A stretch of 64,000 nucleotides of DNA from Dermabacter sp. GTDB lineage: Bacteria > Actinomycetota > Actinomycetes > Actinomycetales > Dermabacteraceae. This document shows positions 57,329 through 64,000 of the stretch, piece after piece. Location: the NCBI GenBank assembly GCA_030538475.1, contig JAUNTX010000001.1, positions 227,484-291,483 of the forward strand. The letters run 5' to 3'. Under the pieces are notes generated by a model. It did not search any database. It was given only the letters and a program-made list of their open reading frames with translations, and was not told where the DNA came from. The position numbers and the translations under genes were made by a program. Numbering within the stretch: position 1 is the stretch's first letter; every line of letters starts with the position of its first letter.

Positions 57329-58528
57329 GTGTACCGACTGCTGCTGTGGCCCGTCCTCGCCCCCAGCTTCCTGTTCGGCGTCGGCATCGGCGCCGTCATG
57401 CCCGTCATGGTCGTCGCCGCTATCGAGGTGGGGGCCTCGAAGGCCCTCGCCTCGGCGATCATTGCCCTCGCGGGCGCGGCCGCGCTCGTCTCGACGGTGC
57501 CCGTCGGCACCCTCATCGACCGCGTGGGCGACAAGCGCTCGATGGCGCTGGCCACCCTGCTGGCCGCCGTCACGCTCGGGATCAGCGTGTACGCCCTCGC
57601 CATCCCCACCACCCTTTCGCTCGCCCTGTTTATCGGCGCGGCGCTGCTACGTGCGCCCGCCATGGTCGCGTGGAACCTCGCCCGCCAGGCCGTCGTGGCC
57701 GATACCGTGCCGCCCACCCAGCGCGGGCGGGCGATGACCGCGCTGGGTGGAACGATGCGGGCCGGCAACCTCGTCGGCCCCCTCCTCGGGTCCCTGCTCC
57801 TGCTGGTGTTTCCGCTGTGGTCCGTGTTCGCATTCTGCAGCCTGACCGCACTCGTGGCCACCGGCCTGCTTTTCGTCAAGCGCCTCAATCGGGACTTCGA
57901 CTCCCTCACCACGCGCAACCGCGAGGCGATCACGGAGGACGAGGAGGCGGTCGGGGTGCGGTGGACGGCCGTGACGCTCGCCGGTATCGCCGTGGCGACA
58001 CTGGGCGTCGCGCGGGTGGGCCAACCCATCTTGCTCGCGCTCTGGGGGTTGCACCTGGGGTGGAGCGCCGCCCAGATTTCGTTCCTGGTCGCGGTGGGCG
58101 CAGCGATCGAGCTGTGCCTCATGATCCCCGGCGGCTACCTCAAGGATCGCCTGGGCCGCACGCCCGTCCTGGCCACGTGCCTCGCGATCTACGGCGCCGG
58201 GTTCGTGCTCATTGCCCTGTGGCCCACCTCCATCGGGTTCATCGTCGCGGTGAGCATCATGAGCATCGGCAACGGCTTTGGCGCGGGGATTTTCATGACC
58301 ATCGGGGCCGACCTCTCCCCCGCGCGCGGCCGCGCCCGCTTCCTGTCCATCTGGTCGCTGTATTCGCAGGGCGGGACCCTGGGCGGCCCGCTCGCCATCT
58401 CGGGCCTGCTGCTCGTGGCGTCCCTGCCCGTGGCCGTCGTGGCCGTGGGGGCCACCGCGATGGCGGGGGCCCTGTGGAGCATTGCGGTCGCGCCGATCAC
58501 TCGGCTACCGGGACGCGTGCCCCGATAG
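57329..58528 (+). CDS. MFS transporter
   Basis: A 399-residue 12-helix MFS carrier with an IDRVGDKRSMALATLL loop after helix 2 and LKDRLGRTPVLATCL in the second half, so it resembles DHA1 exporters. GTG at 57329 after GAGGGAGGG; the frame opens earlier but through the operator. Expression is likely repressed by whatever binds the palindrome at 57295-57312. Substrate unknown. Confidence 0.8.
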   Translation: MYRLLLWPVLAPSFLFGVGIGAVMPVMVVAAIEVGASKALASAIIALAGAAALVSTVPVGTLIDRVGDKRSMALATLLAAVTLGISVYALAIPTTLSLALFIGAALLRAPAMVAWNLARQAVVADTVPPTQRGRAMTALGGTMRAGNLVGPLLGSLLLLVFPLWSVFAFCSLTALVATGLLFVKRLNRDFDSLTTRNREAITEDEEAVGVRWTAVTLAGIAVATLGVARVGQPILLALWGLHLGWSAAQISFLVAVGAAIELCLMIPGGYLKDRLGRTPVLATCLAIYGAGFVLIALWPTSIGFIVAVSIMSIGNGFGAGIFMTIGADLSPARGRARFLSIWSLYSQGGTLGGPLAISGLLLVASLPVAVVAVGATAMAGALWSIAVAPITRLPGRVPR

Positions 58529-58535
58529 CCGAGTG
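58498..58535. terminator. hairpin overlapping the MFS stop codon
   Basis: A 10-bp stem (CACTCGGCTA at 58498-58507 with TAGCCGAGTG at 58526-58535) contains the TAG stop in its right arm. It lies between convergent genes; there is no clear T-run. Confidence 0.5.
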
Positions 58536-58563
58536 CAGACTGGGTCCCGAAGGTCCGATGTTT

Positions 58564-58881
58564 CTATAGTCCGGCGATCTTCTGCAGTGCGGCCAGGTGC
58601 CGGGTCCAGCGCGCATAGCCGTCACGCGTGAGCTTCAGACTGGTCCGCGGGCGCTTGCCCACGAAGCCCTTCGAGACGGCCACGAATCCGGCCGATTCAA
58701 GCTCCGAGATCTGTTTCGACAGGACCGAATCGGACACCCCGAGCTGATCGCGAAGCTCCCCGAAGACGAGGCTTTCAACCGCCGCAAGCGCGGCCACGAT
58801 GGAGAATCTGACGGGGTGGGCGAGCGTGGATTCAAGCTCGAATCGCGGGTGCTTCTGCGCCGGGCGCTCATCGATACTCAT
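58564..58881 (-). CDS. winged-helix transcriptional regulator
   Basis: A 105-residue regulator with a MarR/ArsR-like winged helix: HPVRFSIVAALAAVESLVFGELRDQLGVSDSVLSKQISELESAGFV. It belongs to the small HTH_27-type group usually paired with a membrane protein gene. Its ATG overlaps the stop of the membrane protein gene by four bases (ATGA), so the two are one operon. Likely an autorepressor. Confidence 0.8.
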   Translation of the reverse strand: MSIDERPAQKHPRFELESTLAHPVRFSIVAALAAVESLVFGELRDQLGVSDSVLSKQISELESAGFVAVSKGFVGKRPRTSLKLTRDGYARWTRHLAALQKIAGL

Positions 58882-59363
58882 GCGAGCGCCCCCACGCGGC
58901 GACCCTTCTGCACTTCAATGGTGAACGCCACCGCAAAGAGGACGAGGAACAGCGGGGCAATGGCGAGCGCGATCCAGGAATCAGAGGTGAACGTGCCCGC
59001 GAACCACAGGAGGGCCCAGGTTCCCATGTACGCCACCCACCGACGGCCGGTGCCGCGACGCCACGCACCACTCGCCACGGTGACGGGGAGGATGGCGACG
59101 GCGACGCAGATGAGTGACGCGAGCGTGACGAAGGTGTTCGGCGACACAGGCAGGTCCCACTGCGCGTCCTGAGCGAGGACGAGGCCGATGCTCCCGAGCA
59201 CGCCAACGACGCACAGCATCCCGAGCGTAATAAAGGCGCTCGGCAGGACCGCGGGGATGCGACGGGCCGACAGCTCGGCGCCGTACACCATGTCGCGCGC
59301 CTCTTCTGGGGAGATCTCAGGGAAAGTTTCGGGGGTGGATTGACGGGTGGTGTGCTGGTTCAT
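58878..59363 (-). CDS. membrane protein cotranscribed with a winged-helix regulator
   Basis: A 161-residue protein with a hydrophilic N terminus and four membrane helices (AFITLGMLCVVGVLGSIGLVL; FVTLASLICVAVAILPVTV; YMGTWALLWFAGTF; IALAIAPLFLVLFAVAF). Family not recognised; pairing with a small winged-helix gene is typical of a sensor-type or self-regulated unit. ATG at 59363 after AAGGAG. A TTGACG at 59467-59472 may be its -35, overlapping direct repeats CACTTTCC/TACTTTCT. Confidence 0.7.
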   Translation of the reverse strand: MNQHTTRQSTPETFPEISPEEARDMVYGAELSARRIPAVLPSAFITLGMLCVVGVLGSIGLVLAQDAQWDLPVSPNTFVTLASLICVAVAILPVTVASGAWRRGTGRRWVAYMGTWALLWFAGTFTSDSWIALAIAPLFLVLFAVAFTIEVQKGRRVGALA

Positions 59364-59596
59364 GGCTACTCCTTGGGTAACGGTGGCGGTCCGACTCCGT
59401 GTGTGGAGTGCGGCTTCATCGGTCGCTCGATGCGACAATTCAAGGATTGCACAGCACTTTCCATTTCGTCAAGTACTTTCTTGGGCTGAGTTTCTGTCGG
59501 TCGTCGAAAGTCGAGGCCGCGGCGCGGACGGCCGCTCACACACGCACGATGAAGGCGCTGCACCTCAGCCGGAGTGACGAGCCCCGCCGCCGCCCG

Positions 59597-59695
59597 CTAC
59601 CGCTTGCCTCGCAGGATCTTGATGGCCCAGACGGCAGCGCCGATGATGGCTGCGGCGGTGCCGAAAAAGGTGAGGATCAGGATGAGCGGGTCCAC
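59597..59695 (-). CDS. 32-residue single-pass membrane protein
   Basis: A short gene, GTG at 59695, stop TAG at 59597. The peptide starts VDPLILILTFFGTAAAIIG and ends in IKILRGKR: one membrane helix with a positively charged tail. AGGAG stands five bases before the GTG, and the frame begins 14 bases after the CPBP protease stop, so it is likely translated from the same transcript. No family is known to me. It could be a partner or substrate of the protease. Confidence 0.6.
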   Translation of the reverse strand: MDPLILILTFFGTAAAIIGAAVWAIKILRGKR

Positions 59696-59709
59696 GGTGA
59701 CTCCTATAC

Positions 59710-60591
59710 CTATACCGTCGCGGTGCGGGCGGGTGCGATGCTTGCGTCGTTATCGGACTTGTCGAACACGCCGCCGAGCATCACGGACACCACGATAGCG
59801 ATGATGCCGCCCGCGGCGGGGAGAGACCAGACCCACCACGCGAGGTTCCCCATGGCGGCCAGCGCCCCGTAGAGGGTGAGGATGTTGTTGACGGCGTGCG
59901 CCACGACCGCGCCCGTGAGCGAGCTCGTGGTCAGGTACGCGAGGGTGAAGAAGACCGCGAGCACAACGAGCAGGAAAGCGTTCGCGGCACCTCCGCCATG
60001 CACGCTCACGAAGGCTAGCGAGCTGAGGACAAAGGCAACGATGGTCGCCACCAGCACGCGCGTGGAACCCACGGCGGCGCCGCCCGAGAAGCCGTCACGC
60101 AGGGGGCGAAAAATCCCGGCGCGGAAATAGACTTCCTCGCACACCGGGGCAATGAGCGCGATGCTCAACAGAAGAAAGATCGTGGCAGACACGTCCGTGC
60201 CCACGCCACCCTCGCGCAGCAGGCTGGCCGTGCCGCCCTCCCCGGTCTTCAGCAGGCGCTGGACGATCCCCACGAAGATCCAACAGGCGAGGCCGTACGC
60301 GGCACCGATGAGGAGGGTGCGGCCGAGCCGCCTTCCACCCAGAGCGATCCACCCGAGGGGGCGGGAGAGCTTCCGCCCGAAGATGAGCAGAACGATGGGA
60401 AGGGCCAGGAAGTAGCCCACCATTTGGCTTTGGGCACCGATCCAGTGCAGGCCGGGAACCAAGCCGCCGTAGGAAAGCACGGTCGTGATCACCATGGCGA
60501 CGACGTAGACGGCGATGGCCCACCACCACCGCATCGGTGAGACGGCAAGGCGGTCGAACATAAAGGACTTCTGGCGCGGGGGTGTGGTCAT
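59710..60591 (-). CDS. CPBP-family intramembrane metalloprotease
   Basis: A 293-residue multi-spanning protein of the CPBP (Abi/Rce1-like) family with motifs CEEVYFRAGIF (EExxxR), FVSVHGGG and VVAHAVNNILTLY (HxxxN), which together make the zinc site within the membrane. Such proteases cleave within membranes, but bacterial substrates are mostly unknown. ATG at 60591 after AGGAGAT; a short frame extends upstream to 60648. A small membrane protein gene follows. Confidence 0.87.
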   Translation of the reverse strand: MTTPPRQKSFMFDRLAVSPMRWWWAIAVYVVAMVITTVLSYGGLVPGLHWIGAQSQMVGYFLALPIVLLIFGRKLSRPLGWIALGGRRLGRTLLIGAAYGLACWIFVGIVQRLLKTGEGGTASLLREGGVGTDVSATIFLLLSIALIAPVCEEVYFRAGIFRPLRDGFSGGAAVGSTRVLVATIVAFVLSSLAFVSVHGGGAANAFLLVVLAVFFTLAYLTTSSLTGAVVAHAVNNILTLYGALAAMGNLAWWVWSLPAAGGIIAIVVSVMLGGVFDKSDNDASIAPARTATV

Positions 60592-60750
60592 GTCGTCACG
60601 ATCTCCTGCTATCGGTGGGGGCGTCACCACAATGTTATGCGCCGTCATGGGCGGCAGGCACCAACGCCGTCGGCGCCGCCACGGACAGACCCGCCGCTAC
60701 ATCGGCCTTCTGCCAGGCGCCGCGCAGCCCTCCCGCCTACCGTGAGCGTC

Positions 60751-61140
60751 ATGGCACAGCACTACGAACTCAACTACGGATGGTCAACGCTCGGCCCGAC
60801 CCAGTGGACCGAGCGCAGCATCGTGACCCTGCAGGCGGATTTTCACTCCTACGACGCCGGGGACGCCGTCTATGCCGCGATCGCCGACTGGTGGGAATCG
60901 ATGGACCACGGCGAAGACCGCGACCTCTTCCCCGACGGCGAGGTGATCGCCTACGAGGGCGGCTGCCGATTCCCCGCACCCGTGCGAGTAAACCGCGAAC
61001 ACACGACGGCGTGGCTCGTCTCGACCGGAGAAGACGCCTTCGATTCCATCGCCCACTACGCCAACGTTCTGCGCGCAGTGGCCGAAAAGGCCGACGCCGA
61101 CGTGGAGGCTACGTGGACGGAGCTCCCCCACCGCGCGTGA
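60751..61140 (+). CDS. hypothetical protein
   Basis: A 129-residue soluble, acidic protein (MAQHYELNYGWSTLGPTQW onward) that I do not recognise. TACCGT at 60738-60743 lies seven bases before the ATG, with no ribosome site, suggesting a leaderless gene; a GTG nine bases upstream is an alternative. Its 3' end overlaps the convergent K+ channel gene by 32 bases. Confidence 0.6.
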   Translation: MAQHYELNYGWSTLGPTQWTERSIVTLQADFHSYDAGDAVYAAIADWWESMDHGEDRDLFPDGEVIAYEGGCRFPAPVRVNREHTTAWLVSTGEDAFDSIAHYANVLRAVAEKADADVEATWTELPHRA

Positions 61141-61609
61141 GGCGGCTGCCAATCGTGTGCACGAGCGCGGCGATGAACCCGACCTGAAAGACGATGGTGC
61201 CGATCACGAGGGCGCGGGCGAGCTGCCCCGTCGGGTGAATGTCCCCGTAACCAATCGTGGTCATCGTGACGAGCGTGAAGTACAGAGCGTCGGTGCGGGT
61301 GGTCAGACCCGTGAACTGGCCGGGCATCGACGCCGTGCTGTAGAAGCCGAGCGCGAGGGTGGCAACCGCCGCCACGAGGATGAGCACGAGGCGAGCCACC
61401 GGATCGCTCCCCCGGCGCACGTGCCGGGTAATGACCACCGCGAGCACCGTCAATGCGAGCCCTGTGAGGGCAATGCGCATGCCAAAGCCTCGATGCGTAC
61501 TCATCGGTACCACGTAATAGACCGCGATGATGGCGGATGCCCCCACGAGAACGCGGAGCAGCCCCGAGGTGCGCCGCACGCCATTCGCCTCCGGCGATGT
61601 TTCTTCCAT
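61109..61609 (-). CDS. two-helix potassium channel
   Basis: A 166-residue protein with N-terminal helices followed by the pore region LYFTLVTMTTIGYGDIHPTG; TIGYGD is the K+ selectivity filter, then the inner helix VIGTIVFQVGFIAALVHTI. No cytoplasmic regulatory domain is attached. TAGAGT at 61617-61622, seven bases before the ATG, suggests leaderless expression. Convergent with and overlapping the neighbouring hypothetical gene. Confidence 0.88.
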   Translation of the reverse strand: MEETSPEANGVRRTSGLLRVLVGASAIIAVYYVVPMSTHRGFGMRIALTGLALTVLAVVITRHVRRGSDPVARLVLILVAAVATLALGFYSTASMPGQFTGLTTRTDALYFTLVTMTTIGYGDIHPTGQLARALVIGTIVFQVGFIAALVHTIGSRLTRGGGAPST

Positions 61610-61658
61610 GGGACGGACTCTACTGGGCGGCGCGAAGCAGCAGGGGCCGACGGGCCTC

Positions 61659-62177
61659 TTACAGCGGCTTCACCATGATGAGGCGCGGCGAGTCCTCGCC
61701 CCACAGATCCGTCTCTTCGAGGGGCAAGAACCCCATCGACTCGTAGAAGTGGCGGGTGCGGGCATAGCCCTCATCCGGGTGGGAGGCCCCGAGCGTCTTC
61801 ACTTCGAGAAGTCGCACTCCGCGCTCGCGCGCGTCGGCATCGATGGCACGCATCATCGCCGTTCCCACGCCCTGCCCGTGGCGCGCGCGGTCCACGACCG
61901 TCAGATACACCTCGGCCACGTGAGGGAAATGCCGGTCCATGAGCGTCACGCCCACCACCGTGCCGTCCTCGTCGCGCACGGTCCACGTTTCCTTCGTTTC
62001 CGCGGCCTCAACGTATTCGGCGGTGGCCTCGTCGATGCCGAACCATTCGGGAACGGTCGCCAGGAGTCGGGCCACGTCGGCCCTGACCTGGGTATCTGGC
62101 GTGGCGACCCACCGACGTGGGGCGGGGGTCGCGGTTGCGGGGGCAGCGGTTTCGGGATGAGGCGAGGTGTGTGTCAA
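61659..62177 (-). CDS. GNAT N-acetyltransferase
   Basis: A 172-residue GNAT protein with an acetyl-CoA binding region RARHGQGVGTAMMRAIDADA and ending RTRHFYESMGFLPLEET. The N-terminal 25 residues are low-complexity. The TTG at 62177 after AGGAG is the likely start. Substrate unknown. Confidence 0.8.
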   Translation of the reverse strand: MTHTSPHPETAAPATATPAPRRWVATPDTQVRADVARLLATVPEWFGIDEATAEYVEAAETKETWTVRDEDGTVVGVTLMDRHFPHVAEVYLTVVDRARHGQGVGTAMMRAIDADARERGVRLLEVKTLGASHPDEGYARTRHFYESMGFLPLEETDLWGEDSPRLIMVKPL

Positions 62178-62354
62178 CGATGCTCCTTGGGCGGTGTCGT
62201 GCCCTCACCCTAGAAACACCACTGCCGTGCCGCCACCTATTTTCGCGGGGGACTTCCGTCGGCCACGGCTCACGTGCCCTCCCGTCTCACGTGTGCTCTC
62301 GGCACACTCTCGCTCCGGGCTCATGTGCCCGCTGTGCTCACGCGCCTTCCACGC

Positions 62355-62711
62355 TCACGCCTTCGCGCTCTCCCTCGAGGCGAGGACCAGCCGCTCGATG
62401 AGCGGGAGGGGAATCGGCGTGCGCGGCGTGAACGTGATGCCGGTCTTCGTGGCCTTAAAGCCCGCGGCCGCAATCTCGTCGCCGTAGCGGGCAATGGCCT
62501 CCGGCTGAAGGTAGAGGCCGCACTGCCTGCTGAAGGCGGCGTAGCTCGCGACGACCACGCCGTTCACAGTGAAGCCCGGCATGTTGTAGGCGATGATCTC
62601 TTCCGCGTCCGGCAGCACGGCAGCCAGGTGCGCGCGCAGGTCCGCGAGGGACGCGCGAAACTTCTCCGGGGCCGCGGCGATGTAGGCGTCGTGGTCAGCG
62701 GCGGGGGTCAT
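62355..62711 (-). CDS. DUF1801 (YdhG-like) protein
   Basis: A 118-residue protein with the DUF1801 core: LAAVLPDAEEIIAYNMPGFTV and SRQCGLYLQPEAIARYGDEI, ending in FTPRTPIPLPLIERLV. Family members are sometimes called iron chaperones (Fra/YdhG), but function is not firm. It overlaps the 3' end of the PAP2 gene by 17 bases, so both are on one transcript. Confidence 0.82.
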   Translation of the reverse strand: MTPAADHDAYIAAAPEKFRASLADLRAHLAAVLPDAEEIIAYNMPGFTVNGVVVASYAAFSRQCGLYLQPEAIARYGDEIAAAGFKATKTGITFTPRTPIPLPLIERLVLASRESAKA

Positions 62712-63474
62712 GGGGATCTCCTTCGGCGGGCATGGGCGCGTGGTGAAAAACTACCGCGCCCACCCCAATGAGCGGGCAAAAAACCATCACCGTCCCCGCA
62801 CCGATGAGCCACCCGGCGAGCACGTCCGTCGGCCAGTGGACCCCGAAGTAGACGCGCGAGACACCGACGAGGATGGCGCCGGAGATCGCCACGACCCACG
62901 CGATCACCGTGACTGCTCGTGCGCGGCGGGCGCCACCCCCGACGCCTGACCGGTCGCTGGCGTTCGCGGCGCGGGAGACGAGCACGGCGATGCTGAGCAG
63001 GAGCGCGGCGGCGCACGTGGCGTGGCCCGAGGGGAAGCTGAGGGTGGTTTCGTTGACGAGGTGGTGGGTGAGGGTGGGGCGCGGGCGCTCGACGACGGCT
63101 TTGGCAAGGTGGCTGATCGCGGCGGAGACGGCCACGCTCAGGGCGAGGAACGCGAACGGGCGCCACGAGCGCGAGCGCCAGGCCGCCACGGAGCCGAGAA
63201 TCGCGGAGAGCGGGACGGCCCAGGCCACGGTGAACGGGATATGCAGCGTGGGAATGATCAGGGAGGTCAGGGCCGGTGAGCGCGCGTGCCCGAGGGCACG
63301 GACGCCGAAGGCATCCGCGGTGTGGACCGCGGGGAGGGAGGTCACGAAGGCGATGCAGAGCCCGGCAATGATGGCGCACAGGCCGACGGTGATCGCCACG
63401 GTCGTGGCCCGGGCCCCGGCAAGACGGGGGTGGGTGGGGCCCGTCGGTGCCGGGGCTTCCGCTGTTTCCGTCAT
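62695..63474 (-). CDS. PAP2-family membrane phosphatase
   Basis: A 259-residue membrane protein of the type-2 phosphatidic acid phosphatase family: KAVVERPRP, PSGHA and SRVYFGVHWPTDVLAG give the three catalytic motifs. It may dephosphorylate undecaprenyl pyrophosphate or lipid phosphates at the outer membrane face. ATG at 63474 has no clear ribosome site; a GTG at 63495 would add seven residues. Confidence 0.85.
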   Translation of the reverse strand: MTETAEAPAPTGPTHPRLAGARATTVAITVGLCAIIAGLCIAFVTSLPAVHTADAFGVRALGHARSPALTSLIIPTLHIPFTVAWAVPLSAILGSVAAWRSRSWRPFAFLALSVAVSAAISHLAKAVVERPRPTLTHHLVNETTLSFPSGHATCAAALLLSIAVLVSRAANASDRSGVGGGARRARAVTVIAWVVAISGAILVGVSRVYFGVHWPTDVLAGWLIGAGTVMVFCPLIGVGAVVFHHAPMPAEGDPHDPRR

Positions 63475-63700
63475 GCGCGGGACCGGCAGATCCACCGGGC
63501 CGCCCCGTGGCAGGCGAGGGATGCGAGCAGCAGCGCGGGCCCTCTGGTCCTCATTTCTCGCCTTCTTTCGCCTCGAGTTGCCGCCCCTGCCGCTTTCTTC
63601 GTGACCCCCGCGGCTCGCGCACGTCGTGCGGCGAGGAACAGCCGTGGCGGCGCGGACGCCGACAATTCAAGGATAGCGAGGCGCCGGATAGCCTGGCCGC

Positions 63701-64000
63701 ATGACCTTCGACGATGCGCGCCTCGCCGCTTTCTACGATGCCGACAATCCGGATGGGCCCGACCACGATTTCTTCCGTGCCTTCGTCGAGGAATCGGGCA
63801 CGAGCGTAGTGACGGACCTGGGCTGCGGGACCGGCATTCTCACCGTGACGCTCACCGGGCCGGGGCGGGGCGGGAAGTCATCGGTATCGATCCGGCGCGG
63901 GCCATGCTCGACTACGCCGCGGCCCGACCGGGCGGCGACGCCGTGCAGTGGCGCCTCGGCACGAGCGAACAGATCGCGCCCCACTCCACCGATGTAGTCA
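63701..64000 (+). pseudogene. SAM-dependent methyltransferase, frameshifted and cut by the window edge
   Basis: The frame starts MTFDDARLAAFYDADNPDG and reaches the SAM loop TDLGCGTGILTVTL, then loses similarity. Another frame continues it as EVIGIDPARAMLDYAA and DAVQWRLGTSEQI. Between them GGGGC occurs twice (63862-63871); removing one copy restores a normal LTGPGREVIGIDP reading. The gene is therefore either broken by a 5-bp duplication or contains a sequencing error in a G-rich stretch. A TAGCCT box six bases before the ATG suggests a leaderless start. The 3' end is off the window. Confidence 0.7.

Overview
The window is chromosomal DNA from a high-GC Gram-positive bacterium (Actinomycetota). 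Actinobacterial markers are a WhiB7-type Fe-S regulator, AdnA/AdnB helicase-nucleases, UvrD2, the actinobacterial-type DapD, DUF3107, DUF3117 and DUF5679 proteins, GTG starts and many four-base GTGA/ATGA gene overlaps. Gene order matches mycobacterial blocks remembered from M. tuberculosis (PDZ protease, zinc peptidase, whiB7, uvrD2, nudC, adnB, adnA, TetR, DUF3107, DEAD helicase; and mrp, tatB, O-methyltransferase, DUF3117, LOG, dapE, dapD, then dapC, fdxA, typA). A Micrococcales genome is likely; a Dermabacter/Brachybacterium-like host is only a guess. No mobile elements, CRISPR arrays, rRNA or tRNA genes were seen.

Layout. 1-6.4 kb: start of an alpha-glucan phosphorylase, the ABC-F translation factor EttA, a HAD phosphatase, a membrane PDZ-Lon protease divergent from a zinc peptidase, and a Nudix enzyme. 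6.4-24 kb: a genome-maintenance and stress block with a YgjP-like peptidase, a DUF5679 zinc ribbon, whiB7 behind an attenuator leader, uvrD2, nudC, a kinase-like protein, adnB/adnA, tetR, DUF3107, a DEAD-box helicase, MarC and a PHP phosphoesterase. 24-30 kb: an aminopeptidase P, CBS/MgtE-N protein, DUF1003, Mrp cluster, then TatB and an O-methyltransferase. 30-40 kb: lysine/diaminopimelate genes dapE, dapD and dapC interleaved with LOG, citrate synthase and ferredoxin genes. 40-48 kb: TypA/BipA, glucose-6-phosphate isomerase, phosphofructokinase, a ZIP metal transporter and monomeric NADP isocitrate dehydrogenase. 48-64 kb: a more accessory stretch with thiol peroxidase, three MFS exporters, two regulators, a ClC channel, a CPBP protease with a newly noted 32-residue membrane protein, a K+ channel, acetyltransferases, a PAP2 phosphatase and a frameshifted methyltransferase.

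The most notable signals lie outside the genes. whiB7 has a compact antibiotic-type attenuator (promoter, 24-codon leader peptide, strong hairpin plus T-run). At least twelve genes have a TANNNT -10 box placed exactly 6-7 bases before the start codon, which points to widespread leaderless transcription and fixes several starts. An 18-bp palindrome is shared by the isocitrate dehydrogenase gene and a distant MFS gene. AdnA has lost its Walker A lysine. dapE carries an N-terminal extension made of 18-bp repeats. All functional calls are from reading sequence motifs and remembered families; no database search was run.
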